A stretch of DNA of 64,000 bases, taken from positions 434,001 to 498,000 of the forward strand of contig JAFKAC010000040.1 of assembly GCA_025766275.1 (NCBI GenBank), written 5' to 3'. Below are positions 35,901 through 46,881 of the stretch, piece after piece; positions within the stretch are counted from its first letter, which is position 1, and the number at the start of each line of letters is the position of its first letter. Source of the stretch: Lactarius indigo (Eukaryota > Basidiomycota > Agaricomycetes > Russulales > Russulaceae). The translations under genes were made by a program, and so were the position numbers. Below the pieces are notes generated by a model, which saw only the letters and a program-made list of their open reading frames with translations, made no database searches and had not been told where the DNA came from.

Positions 35901-38039
35901 AGTGATAGTTGAAGGAACCTAGGTGGATACTTAGGGATACAGGAAGATTACGTCGGGAAGGGCGGGTAAAGCCTGAGGGCACAGGTTTGCACAGCTCCTG
36001 AATCACGACCAGGATAGGATGCCTCGTGTTCAACGGATAGCCGCCCTAATATTCCCAGGGACCATGATAACTTAGACGCGCACATTCGCTGTGGCCAGCT
36101 CGAGGTGCAAAAGACACAGGACCCGGAGAGCGTCACACCTACATTATTTCATCACTGTAGGACAGGTGCGAGTATGTGAACCGAACGGCAGCCCCCACAA
36201 GGAGCCTACCTTGGCCCTCGATGTCTCTGTGTGGATCAACGGTCTTGGCGCGCCAGATTGGCGCGGACAATTTAAGGGCTGGTTCTCCCCCTTTTCTAGT
36301 TTGGGATGAGCCATCCTTGCAAGATCAAGAATGCCCAGAACTATGCAGATAAGAACCAGTTTACATGATGACCTTGAAGACTCGGAAGCCCTTTCGCCGG
36401 CACACGACTAATTGTGATATCTTGTGGGTTAAACCAGCCAAAGAATCTGTCTTTCGACATTCTAGCTCGAGAAGTGAGTGGGAATATGGGTCCGGAGGGG
36501 ACTCGGTGGGGTGATGCCCGCCGTTGATGGTGCCTTCTAGCTTGAAAGTAGAAAGGGAATATAATGTCACATACTCATCGCCAGCTCGAACTATCAATAA
36601 TCTCCTACGAATATCAGCCCCATACGCGACCGATCATCTGCCGTACTACAAATCGCTGCACCGTCCCCAGTCCCATGGCTCCCCCAGAGCCGCTCTGGTT
36701 CCCGTGTTATCGATTCAGGCTAGCTCAGTACTTCGCCCGGCATGCGGCAACCGTGGACATCGAGCGTTGGTCACTGTTCCCAAAGAAGAGGAGCAGCACA
36801 GTGCGCGGTATTGTGCGTCTTCGGGTTTGAAGAACGCAAGGTTACCTACACCGGGAATTTCAGTAGGCAGCTCAGGAGCGAGGCCGGCTGCGCCAGCGCC
36901 AGCGGCAGCATCCGAGCCGTCCTGGAAATGGAAGCCGCCGACATCTGTGATGGGCGTCGCCATGAGTGGGAGAGTCGCGTATATCGCTGTGAGGTGCGAA
37001 TTCAGGTTCGTCACGACTGCGAACAGGGTGTTGTCGTTGCCGCCCAGTGGCAGCGACGGCGGGCTTCCGTCTGTTTTCGTCCGCGCAGCGACGGTTCGGC
37101 TTTGGTTTTCTGGATATTCTATGACACCAATGTTGTATGCGCATGCCTTGGGTGTGCTCCCTGCGATGAATTGATTAATCACCGACAATGTGGGACTGGA
37201 GGGTCAGCGAGAGGATTGAGAGATGAGCTGCGTACACACGGGGGTATCCGCCAATCGCATCTGTCGCCCGAATACAGACTCGTGGGAGTCTAACGCTCTT
37301 ATCGCCCTCGGTAACCTCCGCGTCATTCGCACAGGCGACGGGCGTGGAGTGCGCAGTCGCTGATGTACCATTCCAGGCGCTGGTGTTGCCGTGATTGACG
37401 ACCGCCGTGCATGTGCCGTTTTGACGCACGAGTGCACTCGAATACGAGATGCGCGCTGGGATCATAATACCCCTCGAGCTCGCTCCCTTATCCGGGGAAA
37501 TTCGTCCATTCGGTCATAGCGGGACGCACAGTTCTTAATATTAGCTTGGAGTAGACCTATGCACTTCTTCCGGGCCCGCGATCTTACAGAGGGTCTTGGC
37601 CACTTGCACGTGAGCCATACCAGTCCTGGCTTGAGCGGTCGACTGCGCCGATAGTGGAAGAGTATCGCAGTGTCGATGCAACGTGGGTGCGCTAGTTGTA
37701 AGGCATGTAGATCTGATGCGAGCGAACGGCCTAGCAGGATCGTCGAAGAGTTTATGAGCGCGGGAGTCCGCACATCGAGGAGAGTCATCGTTACGGTGTT
37801 AGGCGCTGCTGCTGTTATTCCGGAAAAACTTGGATTGCGGTCAAGTATGAGAATCACAGATCGCAGGAACACTTACCGGGTGGGACAGTCGGTGGTGGTC
37901 TGGTGCAGCGGCTTAACGAGTTGACCATATACCCTTCCTGGGTCAAAGTCGATAAAACAAATCAGGGATTGCACCTTGCCCTCAATTGTCATGTGCTGGG
38001 AGAATGTTGTAGTTATTATGAATGTCACGGCGTTAGAAA
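35901..38039 (-). other. Tail region of unit 2, candidate degenerate minus-strand gene
   Basis: The best-preserved tail. Minus-strand open segments are 37872-37462 (starting about MFLRSVILILDRN), 37465-37175 (Cys- and Asn-Gly-containing), 37188-36715 and 36597-36361 (C-terminus ending FRVFKVIM, TAA at 36361). They may be exons of one gene, since the ends overlap and the last segment is conserved in units 0 and 1. I recognise no domain and could not build a model without internal defects. The plus-strand frame 36524-37174 over the same stretch is probably a shadow. Confidence 0.4.
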
Positions 38040-39010
38040 AACACAATTTCACCAGTCAATTACAGAGGCAGTGTCGAGCCCCTAGCATCCGCCACAACTT
38101 GGGACGTCTCTGTCCACCCGTACTTATTTTTGAAACACGTCCGCAAGGCATCCTCGATCATTTTCCCTGTAGTTAATAGGAGCCGCGCGGTGCTCTTGCT
38201 CTGCGGGTGCTCCGCTGTGGTACAGGTAAGCAACTGGAGAGAGACAAAGCAGAGACACGAACCAAAAACACGCCCCTCTATGCACCTCTTTTTGTCCTCT
38301 CCGCTGGGGCAGGAAACATTGTTGAGGATGGAGTGTATGCGTGTTGCATCTCCCGGTGTGCGAGTAGGACGTGCATGGGAAAACGAACATGTGATGAACA
38401 AAATACCGCCGTAGAGTGCCGTAGCTTCTTTACGAGTGGGGGCTGACGCGTTGACGGATGAGGGGAGATCTCGGGGTTCCCCGGGGAAGGTAATGGGTAG
38501 ATTGGGGCTCGTCGTGGCTGAGGAGGAAGAGGGGTGGAGAAAGGGCGGGTTATGGGATGAGGTATGGCATATGTTCTGGGAATCAATGAGTATGAACTAC
38601 TCGATGACGGGTAAGGGAGACTGAATTGCACTCTGATCCAGCTAGGTGGATTGGAATCAGCTATGATATGGTCACGGACATCCTAATCGGTGACTACGTG
38701 GTCGAGGTGGGCCTGTTCAACGAGTATTCAACTTGGCGTTTACCGGACCGGACCGGCCTCTGGAACACAGCGGGGGCGTGATTCAGTTGTTTCTATTACC
38801 GAACACTCACTATCTTGCCTTCGCGTCCTCTCCCCTGCGTGTCCGTTGCACCTGTTAATCCTATCTACTCACCGGATATCACGTCGAACTCACATCGGAC
38901 CTTATTTCATTCCTCTCGTCAGGCAACTGAAGGCATCTGCGCCTTAGTTTCATCCGAATGCCTTGTGTGTAACTGTTGACTACAGTTCAGCATCAGTAAC
39001 ATTCCAAGAA
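38040..39010. other. Upstream block of unit 3 and H2A.Z leader
   Basis: Matches 30050-31019 closely, with the same shortened form. No supported gene is seen. Frames such as 38060-38401 (-) are inherited noise shared with the other units. Confidence 0.55.
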
Positions 39011-39570
39011 ATGCCACCGAAAGTGGGAAAGGCGGGAAATCCAAAGTTGGCCAAGCTCCCTTGGCCGAGGTCAAAAGTTTTCAAATCCACAGCGCGAATG
39101 CCCGCCTTCAGGTCTGCCTTTTCACATTTCCCTCGCGCGCTCCGCACCAGGTGCTGATCGCGCGGTCGTCGTACTTCTAGTTCACCGTTGGCCGTATCCA
39201 CAGATTCCTGAAACAGCGCACCCAGAACAACGTCCGCATAGGCGCGAAGGCCGCCGTCTACACCTCGGCTATCCTGGAATACCTCACCGCTGAGGTCTTG
39301 GAGCTAGCAGGTCCGTCGCGTCCTCTCCTCTCTCCTCTGTATTGTACTTACACATCTCGTGACCAAGGTAGTGCCTCAAAAGATCTCCGTGTCAAGCGTA
39401 TCACCCCGCGATATTTACGACTAGCTATCCGAGGAGACGAGGAGCTCGACACGCTGGTGCGAGCGACGATCGCTGGTGGTGGCGTCCTGCCGTTCATTCA
39501 TAAGACCCCGACTGCCGGAAAGATTAAGAAACCGGAAGGCGCAACGGCGGCGTCATGTGCTCAGAAGTAG
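39011..39570 (+). pseudogene. Histone H2A.Z, copy 3 (exon 1 frameshift, lost stop)
   Basis: The least damaged copy. Exon 1 begins MPPKVGK, and the expected Lys/Gly-rich tail would follow if one base were restored near 39030. Intron 1 runs from about 39109 to the TAG before 39181. Exon 2 (about 39181-39308) is fully open: [20 protein letters not shown], then [22 protein letters not shown]. Intron 2 (about 39309-39368) precedes exon 3, open from [15 protein letters not shown] through [20 protein letters not shown] to the C-terminus. The TAA found in copy 2 is TCA here, so translation would continue to TAG 39568. The H2A.Z signatures are clear. Loss of exon 1 frame makes a normal product unlikely. 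Confidence 0.8.
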
Positions 39571-39592
39571 GACAACGTCGGAACATTAGGTG

Positions 39593-39607
39593 CATCAGGA
39601 AAAACCT
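39593..39607 (+). repeat. Left terminal inverted repeat, Plavaka-like 1
   Basis: CATCAGGAAAAACCT, inverted perfectly at 46155-46169. Confidence 0.88.
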
Positions 39608-39880
39608 ACTTCGATAATTTGTCGATAATTATGATAGGCTAGCGATAAATTATCGATAAATTAGATTATCTCCATTATATTAGATTAGATTATATTAGTG
39701 TAACCTCCTGATAAATTATCGAAAAATTATCGATAATGGAAGATAATACCATGCTATTCACAGATAGCGAGCGATAATTTTACTACAATAATCCACAAAT
39801 AGCGGAAAGATAATGGAAAGATAATTCACAATATTCACAAACAATGAGTGATAATTTCGCTATGCTACCACAATATTAGA
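39608..39880. repeat. AT-rich subterminal GATAAT repeats, Plavaka-like 1
   Basis: More than ten copies of GATAA or TTATC, several as TATCGATAATT, in either orientation. The right end (45640-46140) has the same motif at lower density. In plant CACTA elements similar arrays bind transposase subunits. That role here is inference. Confidence 0.65.
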
Positions 39881-40228
39881 TGCTAATTAGAATAGAACCT
39901 GATCTTTTTTTGTCCTTTTTTTTAAAATTTTAATCCAGGCACCAGCTACGAAGTATGGTAAAAAAAAATAGCAGTTGAAGAACTTGACGCTTTGGGTATG
40001 CAAGCCAGTTGACTGTCAACAATACATCAGTGGGAATATTCGGGACATTATAAAAAGAACTTACAGTTGGCTAAAAAGTTGTGTGTTGAAGCTTGACGAT
40101 GGCTTATCATTCGAGTAAATCCAGGTCAAGTTCCGTGATTTGAGAACTCAAGGATGGGTCACTGCCAACGGTGCTGCTGCCATATGCAACTAGTTAGTCG
40201 ATATCGCGACATATTAACAATTGTGGAC
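39881..40228. other. Non-coding stretch, Plavaka-like 1
   Basis: No gene is seen between the subterminal repeats and the 3' end of the minus-strand gene. It includes T- and A-runs near 39905 and 39961. Confidence 0.5.
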
Positions 40229-42224
40229 TCACCAAGCCTGAGAGTAGATACTTGACATCATTTTGTGAAATGCGTTGCTCTGCTGGTTCCGAATGATTTC
40301 AAGTGTAGTCACATGACCTTGATAGACACCAAAGTATGTGTTTGCTGAAAATTCCGCTGCTTGCTGTACCCCAGTACGCCACTCAATTATGGATGCATAT
40401 AGCTGGTAATTTAGGTTAGCATGTTCATGCACGAAGAGAAATTGAGTACTCACAGCCGTTGAAACCAATGCAACCATTGGAATTGGTACCTCACGCACTG
40501 TCACTCCATCATCACCAGTATGGTGAGGGAACACTTGGTCAAATCGGACACTAAAAGAGGCGTTTCCAGTTCCTCCAATGAAATACAGATCATGGATGAC
40601 CTGGATGATCCGTCGGTTGCGATATGGTTGCGACTGCATTACAAGCCTATTTGCACTGGGAACCTGATAAAGGTTAGATGGGTCACAGCTAAATAAAATG
40701 TACTCACCTTTGGTCCCTTCGGGTACACGTATTTATAACCTGAACGTTGCCATTCAATGACATTAACGATGTCCTCTGGTGCCATAGCCGCAAATTTGCC
40801 CAAAATGATTGTGTTGCAGCGGTCTTTTACCTCACTGCGGAAAAGAGGGATCCAGGCGCGCACCTTTGAAACAAATGTCAGTTTGTGGTCTTTGACATGA
40901 GAAGAACGTACAACAGGGATAAATTTCAACATGTAGTCTCCATCATCGAGGAGGCGCTTCTGGATGGAGAGAGCAGCAGGGCAATTCTTCTGGGCAGTGA
41001 TATTAAGTGCCTGTCAGACAAACAAGATGATAAGGATGCCATGCAGGAACGCGTCGACGAAGAGTAAAGAAAATTGGACATCTTCAATGGCACTTTGAAT
41101 GACATCGCGTATCAATTGACTTTGCTGAGTAACCTTGACTCGGGTCACGCCTGGAGGGAGAACAAGGTTAGTCTCGGCAGGCCAGGCCGACGATGACTCG
41201 ATTGTCGCCTGCCCCTGTTCGCTGCTCGACCCAGCTGGCGCTACAATTTGCTCAGTTGAATGTAAAGATCGCGTGCAGTACTGGTGCTTACCTGTAGTCT
41301 CGAAAGAGCCAATGTTCGCAGGTGACGTGTCATGGTTGCTAGACAATGTCTCAGTACTGACTGTCTTCCTCACAGGTGTGGTACGACTATCAGAAATGGC
41401 CGGATCCAGCCAGGATGGACTCTGCAAAGATAGGTGTGAGGGGCAAGTTTGAGAGGTGTCATTGGACACACCTCAGCTGCGATCGCCTTGTGGATCTTGG
41501 CTGGTGGTCCTTGGGGGAGGTCAGCTAGGTCATCCTTGTTGTCAGAGCCCTCCTCAGTCGTAGGGTAGGTATCGTAATCCCTAGGGTCGGGATCAAACCT
41601 GGGTGCTGAGCCAAAGACATATGGACGAGAAGACAAGGACGTGGCTGACGTGGAATGAAAAAATGCGTAAGTTGTTTGTTTTGGGATGTACAAACATATT
41701 ATGTCAGTTGTTCTCACCTAGTTGTGCCGCGCGTTGGGCTCCCTCACTCACCCCTGCAATGCCTCTGGATGGTGACTGTCCCTCCGTCTCAATCTCGCTA
41801 GCCAAGTGAAATATCATAGGACGACCATGATATGGACCTTTAGACACCAATCAGGTAGGTTATCTTATCTGGTGACATTGTACTTACCAACATTCCGCGC
41901 CTTTTTAGCAGGAGTGGGTTGAACTGTGGCAGGGATTCCGGGACTGTCGTTGAGGGAGGTTGAGGTGCGTTTCCCTTTCCCTTTTTATTATGTGAGTTAT
42001 TGTTGACTCGGGCACATCTTGGACTCACCTGTTAGTCTCCTTTGGGTTGGAGTTAGGCCATTGGCATGTTGAACATTGACGTCTTGACCACCGACGCTGA
42101 CTTGGCTTACTGTATTTGTTTGCATAGCAGAATGGCCCAATGAAGCGTGACCTCCATTGACACCCTCTGATGCCAGTGCCTGAGTCTCCTGGATTCGCTT
42201 TGACTTGCACGTGTGTGGTGCCAT
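40229..42224 (-). CDS. DUF6532-type accessory protein of Plavaka-like 1
   Basis: Multi-exon minus-strand gene starting about ATG 42224 (MAPHTCKSKRIQETQ) and ending at 40229. The N-terminal exons (42224-41370) are basic, Ser/Pro/Gln-rich and low complexity (HNKKGKGNAPQPP), suggesting a disordered, possibly nuclear segment. The C-terminal exons (40932-40720 and 40660-40229, with an intron at about 40400-40456) carry the conserved fungal DUF6532 pattern: EVKDRCNTIILGKF, YKYVYPKG, YRNRRIIQVIHDLYF, REVPIPMVALVSTA, and a final YQGHVTTLEIIRNQQS segment. The function of DUF6532 is unknown to me. Exon borders in the middle are approximate. Its place opposite the transposase suggests a transposition accessory role. 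Confidence 0.65.
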
Positions 42225-42438
42225 TGGAAACGAGAAAACAAATGAGGGAATGAGAACAAGTGAAATGGATATGTGAGTATGACACGGAACGACAGGAATT
42301 TGGATGAGGTCTCAACTCCAAGGTGTGTATCGTATTTATATCGACAATTCTGGCATGCTGATTAAAAGGACCCCCAACGTACATTGACGCATTCACCATT
42401 CTTCCCCCTTCCCTACTAGCACCGTCTCGAGCGCATCA
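42225..42438. promoter_or_regulatory. Divergent promoter region, Plavaka-like 1
   Basis: About 214 bp between the start of the minus-strand DUF6532 gene and the zinc-finger start of the transposase. It probably serves both genes. No specific motif is claimed. Confidence 0.4.
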
Positions 42439-45400
42439 ATGATCCGATGCCCTGGCTGCGACAAGTATTTCACACACCAGGGACACTCTCAGCACATCGC
42501 CAAGACCTGACGCCGCGAGTGCAGTAATTTGCATCGGTCGCTGCAAACTCAGTCGACATTTTGACTAGTGCATGCGGGATCATCTGTAGCACCAAATACC
42601 AGCGCCGAACCATGGTGCATGGCAGATGAGCCTATTGGGGACAAGTCCGATGAATCGGATCCAAACGACAACAGATCCAGCTCTGATTTGTCATCACAAC
42701 AAAGCCACGAGGATGCTGCAGCAGATGGCATTGACGAAGGTAAGTTTTTCACAGCATACAACGTGGCACACCCCATTAATCTCATAATAGATAGAGCTGG
42801 TGATGAAACCGATCACATAGGTGATGTTGACTCGACAGATGCTAACGTGTTCGAGGCTATCCTTAGGGGGAGGAATTTCAGTTCCGTGGTCACCCCCGAA
42901 CTCGAACATGCCAATGAACATCAGTCCTCATCACCACCCCCAGAGCCCTCAATTCCTGAGGCTCGTAATCCAGACGCAAGGCCAACCTTATTCGTTGAGC
43001 GCTTTTCTTATGGTCACCCCGGCGCTCCATTGGACGGTACACATCAAGCTCCCTCTACCTATGGGTCAACACACCACGAGTTGGGGGACTCAGAGTGGGC
43101 CCCCTTTCAGTCCCAATCTGACTGGGAGTTTGCACGCTGGGCGAAGACATGCGGGGCGACAGCTTCAGCTGTCACGGCACTGCTTGCAATCCCTGAGGTA
43201 TGGGAATGATCTTTCCCATTAACGTCGCTAATTTTTTATTCTGGAAGCTCGTCGACAAGCTTGGGTTATCATACAGAACAAGTATCAAATTGAACAACAT
43301 CATCAACAAGGTGCTGCCTGGGCGCCCAGCTTTCTGGTGTGAAGATCTCGATATGGGAGGCGAGTGCCTTCAATTTCACTATCGCGAGATAATTCCGTCC
43401 ATCCAGGCCATTTTTGGAAACCCCGAATTTGCGCGCAAACTTGTCTTTGCCCCAGAGAGGCACTACACCAATGCTGAGCGAACATGCCGAGTTTATAATG
43501 AGATGTATATGGCCGATTGGTGGTGGTCTGTACAGGTGTGTAATTAGTTCACTATTCTGGTTCAGATACTTACAGACCAGCACTAGATATCGCTTGAGGC
43601 ACGCCGTCCTGGCGCAACTGTCATTCCACTCATCATTTCCTCCAACAAAACCCAGCTAACACTGTTCCAGAATAAGGAAGCGTACCCAGTTTATATGGGG
43701 ATTGGCAATATACCTAAGGAGGTTCGCCGAAAGCCATCGCGCTATTTGCAAATGTTGATTGGGTATATTCCGACAACCAAGCTAGCTGGTATCACAAATA
43801 AGGCTGCTCGTCGTTGTGCCGTTGCTAACCTTTTTCATTCATGTATGGAAAAGGTCCTTGGTCTGATCCATGCTTACGGTGAAACAGGCATAGCTATGCT
43901 GAGCGGCGATGGGACTTGGCGCCGCTGCCATCCCATTTTCGCCGCCTTTGTTGGTGACTACCCAGAACAGGGGCTGGTCACGTGCACCTGCTATGGGCGC
44001 TGTCCAAAGTGTCTTGTTCCAGCTGACCAGCTCGGCAATTACACTAACTTCCCTGCTCGGAACCATGTGGACATGGTTGACACATACATGTCGGCAAGTG
44101 AAGACATACGCCAATTCCGTGCGGTCTGCCACGAAGCCAGACTGAAGCCGGTTTTTCGTCCATTTTGGAACGTGCTCCCACTTGTCGACATTTTCCTATC
44201 CATCACCCCGGATGTGCTTCACCAGCTACTCCAAGGCGTTGTGAAACATGTCAAGGCTTGGCTAATCGCGATCTTCGGGACAGCAGAAATTGATGCACGT
44301 TGCAGGTCTTTGCCGCCCAATCACCATATCACGCTGTTCGCCAAGGGCATAATGACCCTCTCACGCATTTCAGGAAAAGAGCACAAGAATATCTGCCGGT
44401 TCCTCCTCGGACTCATCATTGACTTAGCCATTCCAGGTGGGCAACTGCCTTCGTGTGTGATTAGAGCCGTGCATGCGCTGCTCGACTTTGTGTATCTAGC
44501 CCAATATCCTTCCCATACAAGACAAACACTTCAACGCCTCGAAGAATGCCTCGCTCGCTTTCATGAAAACAAGGATGTTTTCATTGACCTTGGTGTGTGC
44601 TGGCACATGCGCATCCCAAAGATCCACAGTTTACTTCACTATCACTCTTCAATCACACTATTTGGCACCACCGATAACTATAACACGGAGCAGTCCGAGC
44701 AGCTCCACATTGACTTTATGAAAGACGCGTACCGTGCGACAAACCGGAAAGATGAATATACTCAGATGACAGCATGGCTAGAGCGGCGCGAAAAGGTACG
44801 AATGCACACAGCATTTGTTGAATCGCGAACACAGAGCCATCTGACAAGCCTGCCAACATCCACGACTCCTATTGGACCCTTACAAGTTGGCGCACAGTTT
44901 CTCAAGATGACCCAGCATCCAACTGTCAAGGCTGTCACATTCGACGAACTGGCAATGAACTATGGCGCCATTGATTTCCAGGACGCGTTAGCGGATTTCA
45001 TTGCTCTCATCAACTACCCTAATGCCTCAGCTGTGGCGTTGCGTTCTCAGGCAGCTGACACGCTCTTACCATTTCAGTCGGTGCCCATCTTTCACCAAGT
45101 CAAATTCACTTCTAGGGAGAAGTCAGAAGACTCAGAAGTCGTTGACAGTGTGGTTATTCAGCCGGTGCAAAAGGACGCACATGGACGCACAGTACCTGAG
45201 CGGTTTGACACCATGCTTGTCTGTGGTAGACAAGACATCATGCACGGAAACAACAGTTAGTTCCGATCATATTTTAGTCCACACATACAACCCAACTCCA
45301 CACTGGCAGGTAACCGAATAGGACAAGTTCGCGTTGTCTTCCAAATCCTGAGCAAAGTCATCCACGATATCTTCCTCAATGACGCCCCGACTCATCTCGC

Positions 45401-45659
45401 CTACATTGAATGGTTTTCACCACTGTCTCCGATGCCAGACGCCAATCACCTTATGTATAAGGTGTCTAGGTTATTTCAAGGTGGCTGCCGGCGTGCCACA
45501 GTCATTCCAGTAGACGATATAATGGGCAGTGTTCATCTTATCCCCCGATTTGGACGAGCTACTCCCCAGGACTGGAACAGCTTCTCAGTACTCGAACGAT
45601 GTAGTACATTTTATGTTAATCCATTTAGCAACCGGGATAATTATCTCAGGTTTTCATAG
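42439..45659 (+). pseudogene. Plavaka-type transposase, copy 1 (stops and catalytic change)
   Basis: Starts with a C2H2-like finger (CPGCDKYF and HSQH). In-frame TGA codons at 42508 and 42562 lie where CGA would keep the frame open. An acidic linker follows (42568-43198). The core begins after an intron at about 43199-43252: LVDKLGLSYRTSIKLNN, ADWWWSVQ, then after an intron TVIPLIISSNKTQLT, where relatives as I recall have SDKT. GAC to AAC at a CpG would explain the loss of this Asp. The exon to 45260 carries IGYIPTTKL, GDGTWRRCHPIFAAFVGDYP, a CxxC pair and SITPDVLHQLLQGVVKH. The final exon (about 45312-45659, IGQVRVVFQ, HLAYIEWFSP and MYKVSRL) is the usual C-terminus. Confidence 0.78.
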
Positions 45660-46154
45660 ATAGTCGGTCAATAATTGTGATAAATGGATAATCGGGTCTG
45701 CAAAGCGCTGTTTGAGGGTGGGTAAGCCATGCTTTCCGTGAGCTCTTGCATCATGATCTTCACGAAAATGTGGCTTGAGCTCGTGGTGTCGTCCTTGTTC
45801 ATCTTGATCGTCTGCAGAATAGCCCAAGAGATGGCGTCATTCGCAAAGAGATGCCCACAAAGCCACGCAATGTTACGCAGGCGGTTTGTCTCATGTCAGT
45901 GGATTGTCCCATAGTATGTCTCAAAGGCTCTCTCATAGCACTCGCACCATACGTGGTTTAGCTTGCAGAAACGTTCGCTGGTGAGGCCGTAGAAGGTTGA
46001 GTAAGAGCGCTCTTGGTCAGTCAATAATTGTGATATATTTTAATAAATTAGACGGCGTTAGTTGGTGTCCAACTTATGATTGATTATTGATGCATTATCT
46101 CCATTATATCCTTTATCACTAATTTATCCGGGCATTATCTCTGGCTAGCACGGG
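45660..46154. other. Right subterminal region, Plavaka-like 1
   Basis: Non-coding, with scattered ATAATTGTGATAAA and TTATC motifs. The sequence GTCAATAATTGTGATA occurs twice (about 45666 and 46019). The short frame 45729-45914 is not conserved with anything here and is not called. Confidence 0.5.
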
Positions 46155-46169
46155 AGGTTTTTCCTGATG
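46155..46169 (-). repeat. Right terminal inverted repeat, Plavaka-like 1
   Basis: AGGTTTTTCCTGATG, the inverse of 39593-39607. Confidence 0.88.
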
Positions 46170-46419
46170 TGTCGAGTGACTCTGACGCCTCAAGGATAGA
46201 TACCGTTGTATCTCTATATCTACATTTTGTGTTTTCTTGTGTTTATCCTAGGCTCATAGATCTGTCGCGTTGGCTTCTGCATGGAACCAGTTCCAATGCG
46301 AAGCGCCGGTCTCGCAATCGGTGAGGGCGCTAACACCACTTGCAATGAGCTGGTTAGGGATTCATCACAGGTTTGTCAACCCCCATATTCACTCCAGGTT
46401 CTGTATGCGTGTGAACCTC
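46170..46419. other. Unit 3 intergenic sequence between the two Plavaka-like elements
   Basis: About 250 bp of array sequence matching 31627-31886. It proves that the two transposons are separate insertions and not one. Confidence 0.8.
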
Positions 46420-46435
46420 CATCAGCAACATGACA
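46420..46435 (+). repeat. Left terminal inverted repeat, Plavaka-like 2
   Basis: CATCAGCAACATGACA, matching the inverse of 60325-60340 with one mismatch. Confidence 0.82.
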
Positions 46436-46881
46436 GCCGCTTAAATTTTCGCTTATTTGAGTAATAATCCGATTAAGTGTCCCTAAATGGGATTAAGCGT
46501 ACATTAATCCAATTTCAGGTCAGATGCTGTTTAAGTGCCGTTAAGCAAACAAGTAGATTCATTTTCTTAAATTAGGCTTATTTTTCGGATTATATTTCTG
46601 CTTACTGAATAATCGTATAGCTTATTGTTCAACCACCAATTAAGTCTGAAATTAATCCATTGATTCAGAAAGCGGGTTTTTGATTAAGTGAACTAAGAAA
46701 GACGATGCGATTGACAAATCTGGTTGGTAGAATGTATATACATTTGTGAAATTTCACGACACAAACAAGCACTCTGATCGATACGAACACGATAACTACA
46801 GCCTTCCGTTTTGTCCATGGCTTCAATATATACTATTAGAACTGATTGGCAAAGTAATAAACAAATGCCAGGGACCCACCA
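46436..46881. repeat. Left subterminal region with TTAAG/GCTTA motifs, Plavaka-like 2
   Basis: AT-rich and non-coding. CGCTTA, GCTTA, TTAAG and GATTAAG recur roughly every 20-40 bp up to about 46690. The right end (60236-60324) has the same motifs (TCGCTTAATG, TTTAAGCGATG, ATAAGCC). Confidence 0.6.

Larger units (their letters stand above)
30050..38039. repeat. Tandem array unit 2 (uninterrupted)
   Basis: The cleanest copy, 7990 bp, without transposon insertion: upstream block, H2A.Z copy 2 (+), NLR 2 (-), tail. It serves as the empty site that defines the ends of the two Plavaka-like elements in unit 3. Confidence 0.82.
39593..46169 (+). mobile_element. Plavaka-like (CACTA-related) DNA transposon 1
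   Basis: A 6577-bp insertion defined by comparison with the empty site in unit 2. It has perfect 15-bp terminal inverted repeats CATCAGGAAAAACCT (39593-39607 and 46155-46169) and a 2-bp duplication TG (39591-39592, 46170-46171). Subterminal regions are AT-rich with many GATAATT/TTATC motifs. It carries a transposase on the plus strand and, divergently, a DUF6532-type gene on the minus strand. The transposase family identifies it as Plavaka-like. The transposase has stop codons and an apparent catalytic change, so this copy is probably non-autonomous. Confidence 0.85.

Noticed and set aside
23258..39570. Retroposed (processed) H2A.Z copies
   Set aside because: Both introns are present with GT-AG ends in the copies, and no poly-A tract or target duplication is seen.
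39608..39880. CRISPR-like or centromeric repeat array
   Set aside because: Short AT-rich motifs of irregular spacing within transposon ends, without uniform spacers.
39593..46171. 3-bp target duplication GTG for Plavaka-like 1
   Set aside because: It would make the termini asymmetric, and element 2 cannot be fitted with 3 bp. A 2-bp duplication explains both.
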